The notes: generated by a model from the sequence alone, not told the origin. 64,000 nt of DNA from Mesorhizobium sp. NZP2298 (GCF_013170825.1 NZ_CP033365.1:6398001-6462000), one strand, 5' to 3'. Numbered from the stretch's first letter, positions 36,298-45,774 are shown. Translations and numbers: made by a program.

Positions 36298-37050
36298 ATG
36301 GTTTCTGCAATCGGACTGCATAATTTCGATTCGGCAAGTCAAGCTTATTCGAGTAGCAATGGAAGGGGCAGCGAACAAGCCGACAAAGAGTGCCTGCTTA
36401 TTCTAGACGGAAGGGCCCTGGACCGGGAATGTCTGGCATCAGCCCTTAAGGACCATGATCTCGGTATGGCCGTTGCCGCCATGGGCACGATCGAAGAATG
36501 GCGCATAAGGAAGGAGGCTTGCCCTCCCCTAGCCGCCATTCTATTTAATCTTGGCGGGCGTAAATTTACTGACCACGGCATTGCAGATGAGATTAGATTA
36601 ATTTCATCGGAATTCAGCTCCGTTCCGGTAATAATTTTGTCTGACATAGATGATCTTGGGCAAATACTAACAGCGCTTGAATGCGGTGCACGTGGGTACA
36701 TTCCGACTTCGGTTGGTATTGATGTCTGCGTCGAAGCCGTCAATCTTGCGGCGGCTGGTGGCATCTTTGTGCCGGCCAGCAGCGTTTTGTCCATGCGTCA
36801 TCTGATCGATTCAGGCAGCCGCGACACGCGTCCGTTGACGACTATGTTCACGCACCGGCAAGCTGAAGTCGCTCAGGCGCTTCGGCGCGGCAAGGCGAAC
36901 AAGATCATAGCCTACGAATTGAACTTGCGCGAAAGCACGGTGAAGGTGCATATCCGAAACATCATGAAAAAACTGAAGGCGACGAATAGGACTGAGGTTG
37001 CCTACAAGGTCAACGATCTTTTCGGGGAAGGCACTCTCGCGCAGGAATGA
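36298..37050 (+). CDS. LuxR-type transcriptional regulator with receiver-like domain lacking the phospho-acceptor Asp
   Basis: This 250-residue protein has an N-terminal response-regulator-like domain (residues about 32-150) and a C-terminal LuxR/NarL helix-turn-helix (TMFTHRQAEVAQALRRGKAN, then ESTVKVHIRNIMKKL, residues about 178-235). In the receiver the position that should be Asp (LLD in active proteins) is Asn84 in ILFNLGG, so phosphorylation there is unlikely. ECGARGYIPT keeps the usual switch region, with Thr-like residues replaced. Start ATG 36298 follows TTGGGG. It lies within the exopolysaccharide locus, and similar proteins regulate exopolysaccharide and motility, but the target here is inferred. 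Confidence 0.85.
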   Translation: MVSAIGLHNFDSASQAYSSSNGRGSEQADKECLLILDGRALDRECLASALKDHDLGMAVAAMGTIEEWRIRKEACPPLAAILFNLGGRKFTDHGIADEIRLISSEFSSVPVIILSDIDDLGQILTALECGARGYIPTSVGIDVCVEAVNLAAAGGIFVPASSVLSMRHLIDSGSRDTRPLTTMFTHRQAEVAQALRRGKANKIIAYELNLRESTVKVHIRNIMKKLKATNRTEVAYKVNDLFGEGTLAQE

Positions 37051-37064
37051 CAGCGGTTTCACGC

Positions 37065-37106
37065 GGCCCGCCGAGGGTTAACCTCGGCGGGCCGGACCGT
37101 ATTTTT
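37065..37106 (+). terminator. Hairpin terminator of the LuxR-type gene
   Basis: GGCCCGCCGAGG (37065-37076) and CCTCGGCGGGCC (37082-37093) form a perfect 12-bp stem with a GTTAA loop, 14 nt after the stop codon. A T-run (37102-37106) follows after 8 nt, a little later than in strong terminators. Confidence 0.75.
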
Positions 37107-37821
37107 GTTGACCTCGCTCCGCCATTGTCCATTCCGTAGCCGCTCCGACTGGCGTATTGTTCGTGGTCAAACGCTGTATTTGGTCTCCGATATCACCATA
37201 AGGCTGGAGCGTCGTACACGTCTGAGCGGGCTTTGTTGTCTATCCGTGCGCGCTAACTGATCCCAGATGGCTGGTCATACCTACGCGAAGGGTGAGGACA
37301 GGCCCATTTTTGCGCCAAGCTCTATCGAACCTGGTCTTGGGGACCTCGACAGCAACGAGTAGATGAATATGCCATGGGCAATCGTTCCCTCGGCCTAAGG
37401 CACGTCTATGTGTTACGAGAGGTGGAGGCGGCGCCACATGGCGCTTCCAGCAATCCCGGATGCGCGTGCCGCGGCCACCGCAAAAAGGAACGACGTTTCA
37501 TCTCGGCAACTCCGACGGATCAGTCAATGCCACGAAAGGAATTGGCAAAGGTCGCGCCCCAGCCGGCGAGGTGATGCACATGTCTGATGATCTCGTCCTT
37601 CAAGTTCCATGGAAGGATAGGGTGTAGTTCGGCTCGGCACGGTCGATCGGGTTGATCGGCTTGATTGGGATGGGCCTGCCAGGCGCGAACAAACCATTCC
37701 CGTACTGGTTCCGGTCGACCGTGAAGTAAGACGAACCTGTCGGCGATGTCCTCAAGTTTTGTGCGGGAGGCAAAGCAATGGACTTGCAATGCAACCGCCA
37801 TAACTGGCGTCTTTGCCTTGA
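37107..37821. other. Intergenic region, nothing recognised
   Basis: About 715 bases between two converging transcripts. Short frames on both strands (for example a 66-codon plus-strand frame at 37374 and a 64-codon minus-strand frame at 37600) have no ribosome-binding site or known family. I see no functional element. Confidence 0.4.
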
Positions 37822-39252
37822 CTAGCCTGGCGCGGGCACATCTGAGGCATCGCGTATGGCGGCATGTCGGGATTTGAATTCGCTCGAGCTGACGATGCCA
37901 AAGGCAATGGTTTCGCGCGTCATCGATCCTGCCCGCAATTGGCGGGAATAGGTTTCCATCCCGTAGCTGTCCGCGGGGCGGTTCAACAACAGCTGGTAGA
38001 GAAAGGCAATGTAGGCGCGGTCTGTCAGGCCGATCGTGGCATATTTGGCCTCGAACTCTTCGGAGTGGATCATTTCCATGATGACGTTGATGGGCCTGGT
38101 ATCTCCGCTGTCGAGCGCCGCCGACCAACGGTTCAAGCCGGCGGCGTCGCCGTCATGGCCAAGGACGAGGCAATAGGCAAAATTTACCTGGCGCATATAG
38201 GTGAACCCGTCGGCAAACTTGGCATCAGGATCGCACTCTCGGTGCGGCTTGGGTAACGGCTGCGGGCCACGGGTGATGTCGCGAACAGCCATATAGGCAG
38301 GTTTCGGTTCACCGGTTGTCCATTTGCCGTTGCTGTTTTTGGTAAGTCTAACCAGCCCCATATTGGCTTCGAAGCTCGGAGCCCAATAGGTCTCATCCAG
38401 CAGCTCGTAGATATGCGCAGCTTCGACTTTGTACTTATCCTGGAGTTCGCGAAGCCGTGTCATTGTTTGCTTGACGCCTTCAGCCTGCTGCCGCTCGCTG
38501 CGCTGACTTCCGTAGGGGTTGTTGAATTCGGTGACCCAGATGGGTTTGCCGTAGGAGGAAATCTCGCGGAAAGCCCATTCCGGATCTTCCCCATACATGT
38601 GCCAGACCGAGATGTCCCAGGCGATCCCGTCCTGCTTCATTCGCGCGAAGGCGCCAGTATGGCCCCATCCGGCCGTCCCCATTGCTCTTTTTATGCTCGG
38701 GTCAACTGCCGTCATGCCGTCGGATAGGCCCTTGAGAACAGCGCTCACCTTCACCCAGCGCGGACCATAGTAGTCGAGCACTCCGGTTCCACCTGCGGGG
38801 CCCCACCCGCATGGATATTGCGATCCGTCATCGCGTTTCTCGCAGGGCTTTATGATGGCATAGATCTCCATCTCGTTGCCGAGTTCCCAAACGCGGATAT
38901 CGTCCTTGAACCTGGCGCCAAGGGTGACCGCCAATTGCCGGGCCTCACTATAGAGCTCTTCCGGCTTTTCCTTATCCAGGTCCAGTCCCGGTGTGATCAC
39001 GGGCAGTATTTCGACACCTCTTTCTTTACCGGCCTTCACGACCCGAGCAAGGGTGTCTCCCTCACCTGCGGTAGTGATGTTGACCCGATATGATTTGAGG
39101 CCGAGATTTTTGACGAAATCGAGTTGTTTTTCGATCGGAACATCCGGGTATGAAACCACCGGATGGCCGTTCACGCCCCAGAGCAAATCGGCGGATGCGG
39201 GAGCGGATGCTGTTAGCAACAAAGCAGCCGCGGCTGCGAAACGAAACGACAT
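37822..39252 (-). CDS. Secreted glycoside hydrolase-like protein with C-terminal DUF4214
   Basis: The 476-residue product has a Sec signal peptide (MSFRFAAAAALLLTASAPASA) and a TIM-barrel glycosidase domain of the clan A type. NE in WELGNEME gives Glu127 as likely acid/base, and Glu242 in WVTEFNNP is the likely nucleophile. After residue 350 comes a DUF4214 domain (AYIAFLYQLLLNRPAD, then IAFGIVSSSEF), a module found in surface and calcium-binding proteins. The ATG at 39252 has GGAGG 10 nt upstream; an ATG at 39261 is closer to the repeat. In this locus it probably trims or degrades the exopolysaccharide in the periplasm or outside. Confidence 0.85.
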   Translation of the reverse strand: MSFRFAAAAALLLTASAPASADLLWGVNGHPVVSYPDVPIEKQLDFVKNLGLKSYRVNITTAGEGDTLARVVKAGKERGVEILPVITPGLDLDKEKPEELYSEARQLAVTLGARFKDDIRVWELGNEMEIYAIIKPCEKRDDGSQYPCGWGPAGGTGVLDYYGPRWVKVSAVLKGLSDGMTAVDPSIKRAMGTAGWGHTGAFARMKQDGIAWDISVWHMYGEDPEWAFREISSYGKPIWVTEFNNPYGSQRSERQQAEGVKQTMTRLRELQDKYKVEAAHIYELLDETYWAPSFEANMGLVRLTKNSNGKWTTGEPKPAYMAVRDITRGPQPLPKPHRECDPDAKFADGFTYMRQVNFAYCLVLGHDGDAAGLNRWSAALDSGDTRPINVIMEMIHSEEFEAKYATIGLTDRAYIAFLYQLLLNRPADSYGMETYSRQLRAGSMTRETIAFGIVSSSEFKSRHAAIRDASDVPAPG

Positions 39253-39351
39253 GGCGATCATGCCTCCCTGCACGACATTCAATATTGGGGATTGTCGGAA
39301 CTGCGGGACGCTGAAGCAATTTGCCTATACGGGTATGGGAAGCTTCGCATT

Positions 39352-39366
39352 ACCTCCTTTGGAGGT
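39352..39366. promoter_or_regulatory. Inverted repeat upstream of the glycosidase gene
   Basis: ACCTCC-TTT-GGAGGT has perfect 6-bp arms and lies 100 nt upstream of the glycosidase start on the minus strand, in a 260-nt gene-free gap. It is a candidate operator; no regulator can be assigned. Confidence 0.4.
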
Positions 39367-39513
39367 CATAGCCTAGCCATCAGGTGGCATGACTATTTGA
39401 GTGCCGCTGTCCTGATTCAGCACCCGGATGAGCGTTGGCCACCGCCGAAGATGAACCGAATTGATATGTGCGCCTTGCGCGATAACCAACGGGGTAACCG
39501 CACTCACGGTCAG

Positions 39514-40782
39514 TTACCCGTGGACTTCCCCGAAATCCGCGTCGACCTGGATCATAAGCTCGAGATACTTCCATGCGATCCAGCGCCAGGAATAGCTGCT
39601 CGCCCTGGTATGGCCCTTGCCTACCATTCGCTTGCGCAAATCCGGGTCGACCGCTAGCTGGCGAACGTTTTCAACCCATGACTGGACGTCGTCCGGATCC
39701 GCATAGAGGGCGGAATCTCCGCAGATTTCAGGCAAACAGGGCGAAGTCGAGGCTATGACCGGGCAACCCGACGCCATCGCCTCGATAGCGGGCAACCCAA
39801 AGCCTTCGATCCGTGATGGAAACAGGAAGCAAAGGGCGCCTTCGAGCGCTTTTTTGAAGTCGTTATCGCTTATGCGCCCAAGAAGGATGATGTTTGACGG
39901 CATTTCCGGGACGTGTCGCAAGACCGTAGTCTCGTCGATATCGCCCGGCATCCAGAGATCGAGGCCCATCTCATCGAGAAACGATGCGAGCTTAGCAAGA
40001 AGCCCCATGTTCTTGTATTCTTGATCCCCCCGGCCCAGGCAAACGACATATGGCCTACTCCGGTTGACAGCTAGAGATGATCTTGTTGCGTCCCACTTCT
40101 TAGCATGGTCGCTGCCGTTGTAGGTGACGACAATGTTTTCCGCGCGCGCGATCCCAAACTCGACCAAATGACTGCGGGAGAGTTGCGAAACTGTAGTGAT
40201 CCGTGCAGCCCGCCTGCCCAGCAGCGGAAGGATCAGGCGGTGCGCCCAACGGAACCCTCGCGCGTAGCTCGACGGCATCAACCTTGTATGCATGTCGTGG
40301 ATGCATGCAATCTGGCGTCTCAGCACGACCGGTGCGAGGTTGCAAAAACTCAGCAACCCTCCCGGCACATGCCAGGGCAACTGCGCCTGCACCCAGAACT
40401 GAGGAAGTCGAGGCCTGTTGAATTCGGGGACGACCCGCACCGAGATGGCTTTCAGATGAAGAGGCTCGGCAGGCTGGCGCGGCACCACGAGGTCGATCTC
40501 AAGGTCGCGACCCAAGGGATGCCCTTCTGAAATAAGGGCGTCGAGAGCCATTGTCACTTCGTGGGCGTAACGCGCGATCCCATTGCGTCGTAGCGTGGTG
40601 AAATCGCCGTTTATCGTCCACCGCCGCTTTGGCGGCTCGAAGTCCGCCAGTGTCCGGCCAGGATGGCCAATCAGGTACTGCGAGCCGCCAGGAAGCGATC
40701 TTGCCACCACAGCGGCGGCACTGTGTCCGTTCAAATCTCTGGACTGCCCCGCCGACGCCGCATTGAACTCAGATTTGCCCAT
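39514..40782 (-). CDS. GT4-type glycosyltransferase (2)
   Basis: This 422-residue GT-B glycosyltransferase begins its catalytic part at residue about 55 with WTINGDFTTLRRNGIARYAHE; the first 54 residues are a low-complexity extension not found in the paralog at 40973. The sugar-nucleotide domain has CLGRGDQEYKN, ILLGRISDNDFKKALEGAL and the GT4 motif SRIEGFGLPAIEAM. ATG 40782 follows GGAGGAGGTG; GTG at 40785 is the alternative. It is divergent from its paralog across 190 nt that contains a perfect 16-bp palindrome. Confidence 0.88.
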   Translation of the reverse strand: MGKSEFNAASAGQSRDLNGHSAAAVVARSLPGGSQYLIGHPGRTLADFEPPKRRWTINGDFTTLRRNGIARYAHEVTMALDALISEGHPLGRDLEIDLVVPRQPAEPLHLKAISVRVVPEFNRPRLPQFWVQAQLPWHVPGGLLSFCNLAPVVLRRQIACIHDMHTRLMPSSYARGFRWAHRLILPLLGRRAARITTVSQLSRSHLVEFGIARAENIVVTYNGSDHAKKWDATRSSLAVNRSRPYVVCLGRGDQEYKNMGLLAKLASFLDEMGLDLWMPGDIDETTVLRHVPEMPSNIILLGRISDNDFKKALEGALCFLFPSRIEGFGLPAIEAMASGCPVIASTSPCLPEICGDSALYADPDDVQSWVENVRQLAVDPDLRKRMVGKGHTRASSYSWRWIAWKYLELMIQVDADFGEVHG

Positions 40783-40840
40783 CACCTCCTCCGCGTTGCC
40801 GGACCAACAACCAGACTAACACTCTCGGAAACACAGCGGC

Positions 40841-40856
40841 CCTCAAACGTTTGAGG
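40841..40856. promoter_or_regulatory. Perfect 16-bp palindrome between divergent glycosyltransferase genes
   Basis: CCTCAAACGTTTGAGG is fully self-complementary and sits in the 190-nt gap, 59 nt from the minus-strand start and 117 nt from the plus-strand start. Position and symmetry point to an operator bound by a dimeric regulator that controls both genes. Confidence 0.6.
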
Positions 40857-40972
40857 TAGTTCCAACGCTCGCCCTCGCCTGGCTGGATGATGCTGCGTGC
40901 GTCCGGATGACCCAACGGCCGTGGTGACTGCACGCGCTGGCGGTTTCAAAATAAGGACATCGAGAGGGTGAC

Positions 40973-42103
40973 ATGGCACGGCACTGGACGATCAACGGAC
41001 GTTTCCTTTCCCAACCGACAACGGGCGTCCAGCGTTATGCGGGAGAGATCGTCCGTTCGCTGGACGCCTTGATTGCCGAGCAGGCACCGCTCACCCACGG
41101 GCTTGAGCTCAGACTTCACTGCCCATCGGGCAGTTCGGACATCCCGCTCAATTCTATCGAACGTTGCGAGATAGGCAGCAGGGGTGGGCATCTATGGGAG
41201 CAGACCCGGCTTGCCGCCTCTCTTCACGGGGGCGGACTACTCAGCCTGTGCAATACCGGGCCGCTTTTGTCGCGCAAGCATATTGTCTGCATTCATGATG
41301 CAAATGTCTGGAATGCGCCCCAGAGCTATTCACTTGGCTTCAGGACTTCCTACAAAGCGCTGCTGCCATGCCTCGGCAAGACGGCATGCAGCATTTCGAC
41401 CGTTTCCAATTTTTCGCTAGGCGAACTGGTTCGACGGGGCATCGTCCCAAAGCGGAGGGCCTTCGTTGCTCCGAACGGCCATGAACATGCCTTGTTATGG
41501 AAGCCCGAACACTCGGCAGCGACACGATTGGTGGCCTCGCGTGAAACCATCGTCATGATCGGAAGCGCCGCACCCCACAAGAATGTGAATCTCATCCTCG
41601 ATATGGCCGACCTCCTTGGCAAAGCTGGACTGAAGATTGCGGTTGTCGGCATGTCAGGTTCGCACATTTTCAAAACAGGATCGGCCAGAGCCGAAGCCCG
41701 AAACATCCATTGGCTCGGACGCATTTCTGACAACGAACTGGCCGCGCTGTTGACGGACTCGCTTTGCCTGGCTTTTCCTTCACTAACCGAAGGCTTTGGG
41801 CTCCCGGTTGTCGAGGCGATGGCGCTCGGCTGTCCGGTTGTGGTGTCCGAACGCGCCAGCCTGCCAGAGGTCTGTGGGAACGCAGCCCTTTATGCTGCTG
41901 CCGACAACCCGCAGGCATGGTTCGACCGTTTCATGGGGTTACGCAATTCCAAGGCCCTACGCCTGCAGTTGATAGGGAAGGGAAAAGCCAGAGCCTCGGC
42001 ATATAGCTGGAGAGCGAGTGCCTTGCGCTACCTGCAGGCGATGGCTCTTGCCGACGGCATCGATACAGAAACCAAGGTCGTCAGGTTGCGTGAACTCACA
42101 TGA
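40973..42103 (+). CDS. GT4-type glycosyltransferase (3)
   Basis: This 376-residue GT-B glycosyltransferase starts with MARHWTINGRFLSQPTTGVQ and is a close relative of the gene at 39514 (shared WTING, LLSLCNTGPLL against LLSFCNLAPVV, IHD, and ISDN). The donor domain has MIGSAAPHKNVNLI, WLGRISDNELAALL and SLTEGFGLPVVEAM. GAGAGGGTGAC precedes the ATG. Its end overlaps the convergent gene at 42096 by 8 nt. It likely adds one sugar to the exopolysaccharide repeat unit. Confidence 0.9.
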   Translation: MARHWTINGRFLSQPTTGVQRYAGEIVRSLDALIAEQAPLTHGLELRLHCPSGSSDIPLNSIERCEIGSRGGHLWEQTRLAASLHGGGLLSLCNTGPLLSRKHIVCIHDANVWNAPQSYSLGFRTSYKALLPCLGKTACSISTVSNFSLGELVRRGIVPKRRAFVAPNGHEHALLWKPEHSAATRLVASRETIVMIGSAAPHKNVNLILDMADLLGKAGLKIAVVGMSGSHIFKTGSARAEARNIHWLGRISDNELAALLTDSLCLAFPSLTEGFGLPVVEAMALGCPVVVSERASLPEVCGNAALYAAADNPQAWFDRFMGLRNSKALRLQLIGKGKARASAYSWRASALRYLQAMALADGIDTETKVVRLRELT

Positions 42104-43328
42104 TCCTGTGAAGTGCCTGGACCGTTCCTATCGACTCGAGCATGGCCCGGTCGAAATTCTCTTCAGAGAAGCGCTGCGCGTTCCTGGCACAGGCCTGGGG
42201 CGTGATGAGGTGGCTGTTTTCCTCGAACCGTTTGACCGCTTCCTTGAGGTGCTCGATGGTCTGAGCCTTGAACAGCACCCCCGTCGGCTCGGGATCTGCC
42301 CCCAGGTTCCGCGCAATATCGACCGCGCCGCCTCTCCCGAAAGCGATCAGCGGCGTCCCGCAGGCCTGCGCCTCGGCGAGCGCGATGCCAAAATCCTCGC
42401 AACCCGCAAAGACCATTGCCTTCGCTCGGGCAAGTGTTTCGATATATTCCTTGCGAGGAAGGAACCCCGAAAATGTGACGTTCGGCCCTGCCAGCGCCCG
42501 CAGGCTGGCTGATTGCTGTCCCTCGCCGACTATGACCAGCCGTCGCGACGGCATCTCGTTAAATGCCCTGATCACGAGGTCGGTGCGCTTATAGGGGGCG
42601 AGGAAGGACGCCGACACGTAGTAGTCGTCCTTGTCCTCGACACAGGGCAGTTCCTTCAGCGAGACCGGTGGGAAAACGACCCGGGCGTCACGTCCATAGA
42701 TGTGCCGGATTCGGGAACGGACATAATTTGAATTCGCCAACATCAGGTCTGGACCGTGCGCGGTTCTCGTATCCCACGTCCTCAGACGGTGCAGCATATA
42801 GCGGTAGAGCATTCCCTTCGGACCGAAGCCGAGCTTGCCCTGCTGAAGATAGGAGAATTGCTCGTCCCAGGCATAGCGGACGGGGCTGTGCACATAACAC
42901 AGGTGCGGCTGATCAGGTCTTGTGATCACACCCCGAGAAAATGCGGCCGAAGACGAGATCACCGCGTCATAACCGGTCACGTCGAACTGCTCGATCAGAA
43001 AGGGGCAAAAGAAGAAGAGGGACCGGTAGAATTTCCGCACCATAGGAATCCGGTTGGCCGCGGAGGCGTGAAATTCCACGTCGTGGAAGTATTGCTCCTT
43101 CACCTCAGCCGGGAGGAAGTCGAAGAGTGTGAACACCTCCGCATTGGGAAGTTGCCTGCAGATTTGCGCCAGAACTCTTTCGCCGCCCCGAAAATTTGGG
43201 CACCAGTCGTGAACGACCGCTATCCTGGCATATCTGTCGAAGTCAGGGGCCGGGGCAGCCGGAAACTCATCAATCGGCATTTCGACCTTGGCCGCGATGG
43301 CCAGGTCGGAAGAACGTTCATGGAGCAT
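42096..43328 (-). CDS. GT4-type glycosyltransferase (4)
   Basis: This 410-residue GT-B protein has VVHDWCPNFRGGERVL near the N-terminus, the Gly-rich acceptor-domain loop, and a C-terminal donor domain with SASFLAPYKRTDLVI, FSGFLPRKEYIETLARAKAMVF and EDFGIALAEAQACG, where DFGIALAE fits the Glu-X7-Glu position. It is more distant from the other three GT4 proteins and resembles WcaC/WbaZ-like mannosyltransferases, which would fit the GDP-mannose genes in this locus. GGGGAGAACC precedes the ATG at 43328. Confidence 0.88.
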   Translation of the reverse strand: MLHERSSDLAIAAKVEMPIDEFPAAPAPDFDRYARIAVVHDWCPNFRGGERVLAQICRQLPNAEVFTLFDFLPAEVKEQYFHDVEFHASAANRIPMVRKFYRSLFFFCPFLIEQFDVTGYDAVISSSAAFSRGVITRPDQPHLCYVHSPVRYAWDEQFSYLQQGKLGFGPKGMLYRYMLHRLRTWDTRTAHGPDLMLANSNYVRSRIRHIYGRDARVVFPPVSLKELPCVEDKDDYYVSASFLAPYKRTDLVIRAFNEMPSRRLVIVGEGQQSASLRALAGPNVTFSGFLPRKEYIETLARAKAMVFAGCEDFGIALAEAQACGTPLIAFGRGGAVDIARNLGADPEPTGVLFKAQTIEHLKEAVKRFEENSHLITPQACARNAQRFSEENFDRAMLESIGTVQALHRIM

Positions 43329-43573
43329 GGTTCTCCCCTTCCCCTTGAGGCCTCAGTTTCTGTTTTGTCCGGAGCCGATCGCAAGTTGTCCGATCGGTCA
43401 TAGGCTGCTCCCGGCGAATATCCGCCTACCGCTTATGGTTGTGACCTGCTTGCAGAAAATACTTCAAAAGCTTGTACTCAGGGGTAGGTCGCGTCGGTCG
43501 AGCCCACTTTTATGCAGGCTGTTTGAGCCCTCGCGTCATAATAGGGTCAGGGGAAGCGACGCCTGGAAGAAAT

Positions 43574-44446
43574 ATGAAACTTGCAGTGATTATCCCAACC
43601 CTCGGCCGCAGCGAGCAAGTTGCTCGCCTGCTGGGGTATTTGGGCGGCCAGACAAGACTTCCCGACGAAGTCATATTGTCGGCACCAGACGCCACACACA
43701 TCGAACTGCCGGACGGCTGCCCTTTCCCCGTATCGAGTGTTTTCGGTCCGAAAGGATTGGCGGCCCAACGCAATACCGCTCTTGTGCCCTCATTGGGGCG
43801 TTTCGACATCATTACATTCTTCGACGATGATTTCGTCCCATCCACCCGATACTTGGAGCAGATCGAACAGGCTTTTGCCGGGAATGACGGATGGGCGGTT
43901 GTTATGGGCAGGGTCGTCAGGGACGGCGCAACCAATGCCGGTCTTAGCTGGGACGATGCGGAAGCTGCGCTGAGGGAATCGGAAGGCCAAAAACCGAATG
44001 GACCGTCCGTGGTCGACCATGTCGGCGCCTACGGATGCAACATGTCCTTTCGCTCCTCGCTGGTTGGCGATCTGCGCTTCGACGAGCGCCTCGTCCTCTA
44101 TGGCTGGCAGGAGGACATCGACTTCACAAGTCAAATGAGATCCAGAGGTCGAGTCGTATGCGTGATGTCGATCACTGGCGTTCATCTCGGAATCAAAACG
44201 GGACGCGTCAGCGGAAAGCGCTTCGGTTACTCCCAGGTAGCCAATGCGATCTACCTGATAAGGAAGGGGACAGTTCCAGCGTCCTTCGCGCTTCCCCTTA
44301 TGTTCAGGAATATTGCGGCGAACCTCGCAAAGAGCCTTTGGCCCGAGCCATATGTCGACCGCAGGGGTCGTCTCAGCGGCAATGCGCTCGCGATCCTGCA
44401 TATCGCCATGGGCCGCATCGAACCCGAATACATCCTGAAGATCTGA
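43574..44446 (+). CDS. GT2-type glycosyltransferase
   Basis: This 290-residue inverting glycosyltransferase has a GT-A fold: MKLAVIIPTLGRSEQVARLL at the start, the metal-binding DDDF in ITFFDDDFVP, and the acceptor-side motif GWQEDIDF with the catalytic base Asp/Glu region. The reading frame is open 34 codons upstream, but the ATG at 43574 with GGAAG fits the family start. A hydrophobic C-terminal stretch (SFALPLMFRNIAANLAK) may touch the membrane. It precedes the ExoF-like gene by 14 nt and is divergent from the GT4 gene at 43328. Confidence 0.88.
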   Translation: MKLAVIIPTLGRSEQVARLLGYLGGQTRLPDEVILSAPDATHIELPDGCPFPVSSVFGPKGLAAQRNTALVPSLGRFDIITFFDDDFVPSTRYLEQIEQAFAGNDGWAVVMGRVVRDGATNAGLSWDDAEAALRESEGQKPNGPSVVDHVGAYGCNMSFRSSLVGDLRFDERLVLYGWQEDIDFTSQMRSRGRVVCVMSITGVHLGIKTGRVSGKRFGYSQVANAIYLIRKGTVPASFALPLMFRNIAANLAKSLWPEPYVDRRGRLSGNALAILHIAMGRIEPEYILKI

Positions 44447-44460
44447 CGACGGTGAAGACA

Positions 44461-45774
44461 ATGCGGAAATGGCTTTCAACAGTGGCAGGGATTTCATTGG
44501 CGGCAACCGCTGCCTGTCCGTTGCCGGCATCGGCCGCGGAGTACCTGCTTGGGCCGCAGGACAAGGTCAGACTCAAGGTTTATGAATGGCGCGCATCGCG
44601 CGATGTGATCTTCGAGTGGACGGCTCTCAACGACAGTTTCACTGTCGGTGCCGACGGGGCGCTCTTCCTGCCATTTGTCGGGCAGATACGCGCGGAGGGC
44701 ACCGCTCCCGGGGAGCTCGCTCGCGCCATAGGCGATCGGCTGATGCAGCAGATGGGTCTCGGCCGCCAGCCGGATGTGGCCGTGGAGATTGCCCAGTACA
44801 GGCCGTTCTATGTCGTCGGCAACGTCAAGCAATCCGGAGAATTTCCATACAGACCCGGTCTGACGGTGCTGCAGGCGCTCGGGGTCGCCGGCGGGTTGCC
44901 GATGCGCGAGGATGATGTGTCTCGCCTTGGACGAGAGTTCATCACAGGCCAAGGCGATGTCGGGCTGCTGGCTCTGAACAATGTCAGCCTGCTCGCGCGC
45001 AAAGCGCGGTTGCAGTCAGAGCTGACCGGCAGTGACGGCATCGCTTTCCCGTCCGAACTGACGGACAGGGCTTCCAATGAAACCGTCGCGCTGGCAATGG
45101 ACCAGGAACGAAAGATTTTCGCTATCCGCAAGGATGCACTGGCGACCCAACTCCGTTCACTGCGAGAACTCAAGGACTTCCTGCAACAGGAGCTGGCTTC
45201 GCTCGAGCAACAGCTGACCTTCCATGACAAACAGATCGAGCTCATCCAAAAGGAGTTGGCGGGTGTCTCGAATCTTGTGCAGAAGGGCCTCGCGGTCGCA
45301 CCGCGGGAGCTTGCTCTTGAGGGGACAGTCGCACAGATGCAGAGCGACAGATTGGCGGCCGAGACCTCGATGCTGCGTGTCAGGCAGGAGATGAGCAAGA
45401 CAGACATCGAAATACTCAACCTCAGCAATCAGCGTTCCAGCGAGGTCGCCAACGGCTTGCGCGAAACACAGCAGCAGCTCAACGAGGTCACCAGCAAATC
45501 CGACACAGCAGTGCAGTTGCTGCACGAGACACAGGTTGCGGTCCCCGCTCTGCTGGCCCTAAGGCAAAGTGCTGCGAGGGCCAAGCCGATCTTCACGATT
45601 GTGAGGCCGAAAGACGGCGGCTCGGAAGAACTCACTGCCAACGAGACAACCCTTGTCGAGCCGGGGGATACTGTGAAGGTCGAAATCCCCCTACCGCAGT
45701 CGGGCTTGGATAGCTTGCCTGCAGCGGATGCAAACATCCAGGCCGAAACAACTGCTGTTGGAAGTACGAACTGA
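44461..45774 (+). CDS. exoF: ExoF-like outer-membrane polysaccharide export (OPX) protein
   Basis: This 437-residue periplasmic/outer-membrane protein has a signal peptide (STVAGISLAATAACPLPASA), a polysaccharide export domain (YLLGPQDKVRLKVYEW, residues about 28-100), an SLBB segment (RPFYVVGNVKQSGEFPYRPG) and then a long coiled coil from about residue 210 to 350 (QERKIFAIRKDALATQLRSL onward). The combination of OPX domain plus coiled coil is that of ExoF of Sinorhizobium. It has no lipobox. The ATG at 44461 is chosen; an in-frame GTG lies at 44452. It should form the exit channel with the ExoP-like protein. Confidence 0.88.
   Translation: MRKWLSTVAGISLAATAACPLPASAAEYLLGPQDKVRLKVYEWRASRDVIFEWTALNDSFTVGADGALFLPFVGQIRAEGTAPGELARAIGDRLMQQMGLGRQPDVAVEIAQYRPFYVVGNVKQSGEFPYRPGLTVLQALGVAGGLPMREDDVSRLGREFITGQGDVGLLALNNVSLLARKARLQSELTGSDGIAFPSELTDRASNETVALAMDQERKIFAIRKDALATQLRSLRELKDFLQQELASLEQQLTFHDKQIELIQKELAGVSNLVQKGLAVAPRELALEGTVAQMQSDRLAAETSMLRVRQEMSKTDIEILNLSNQRSSEVANGLRETQQQLNEVTSKSDTAVQLLHETQVAVPALLALRQSAARAKPIFTIVRPKDGGSEELTANETTLVEPGDTVKVEIPLPQSGLDSLPAADANIQAETTAVGSTN

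Noticed and set aside
44035..44460. N-terminal extension of the ExoF-like protein
   Set aside because: It overlaps the end of the GT2 gene in another frame and would bury the signal peptide that begins at the ATG at 44461.
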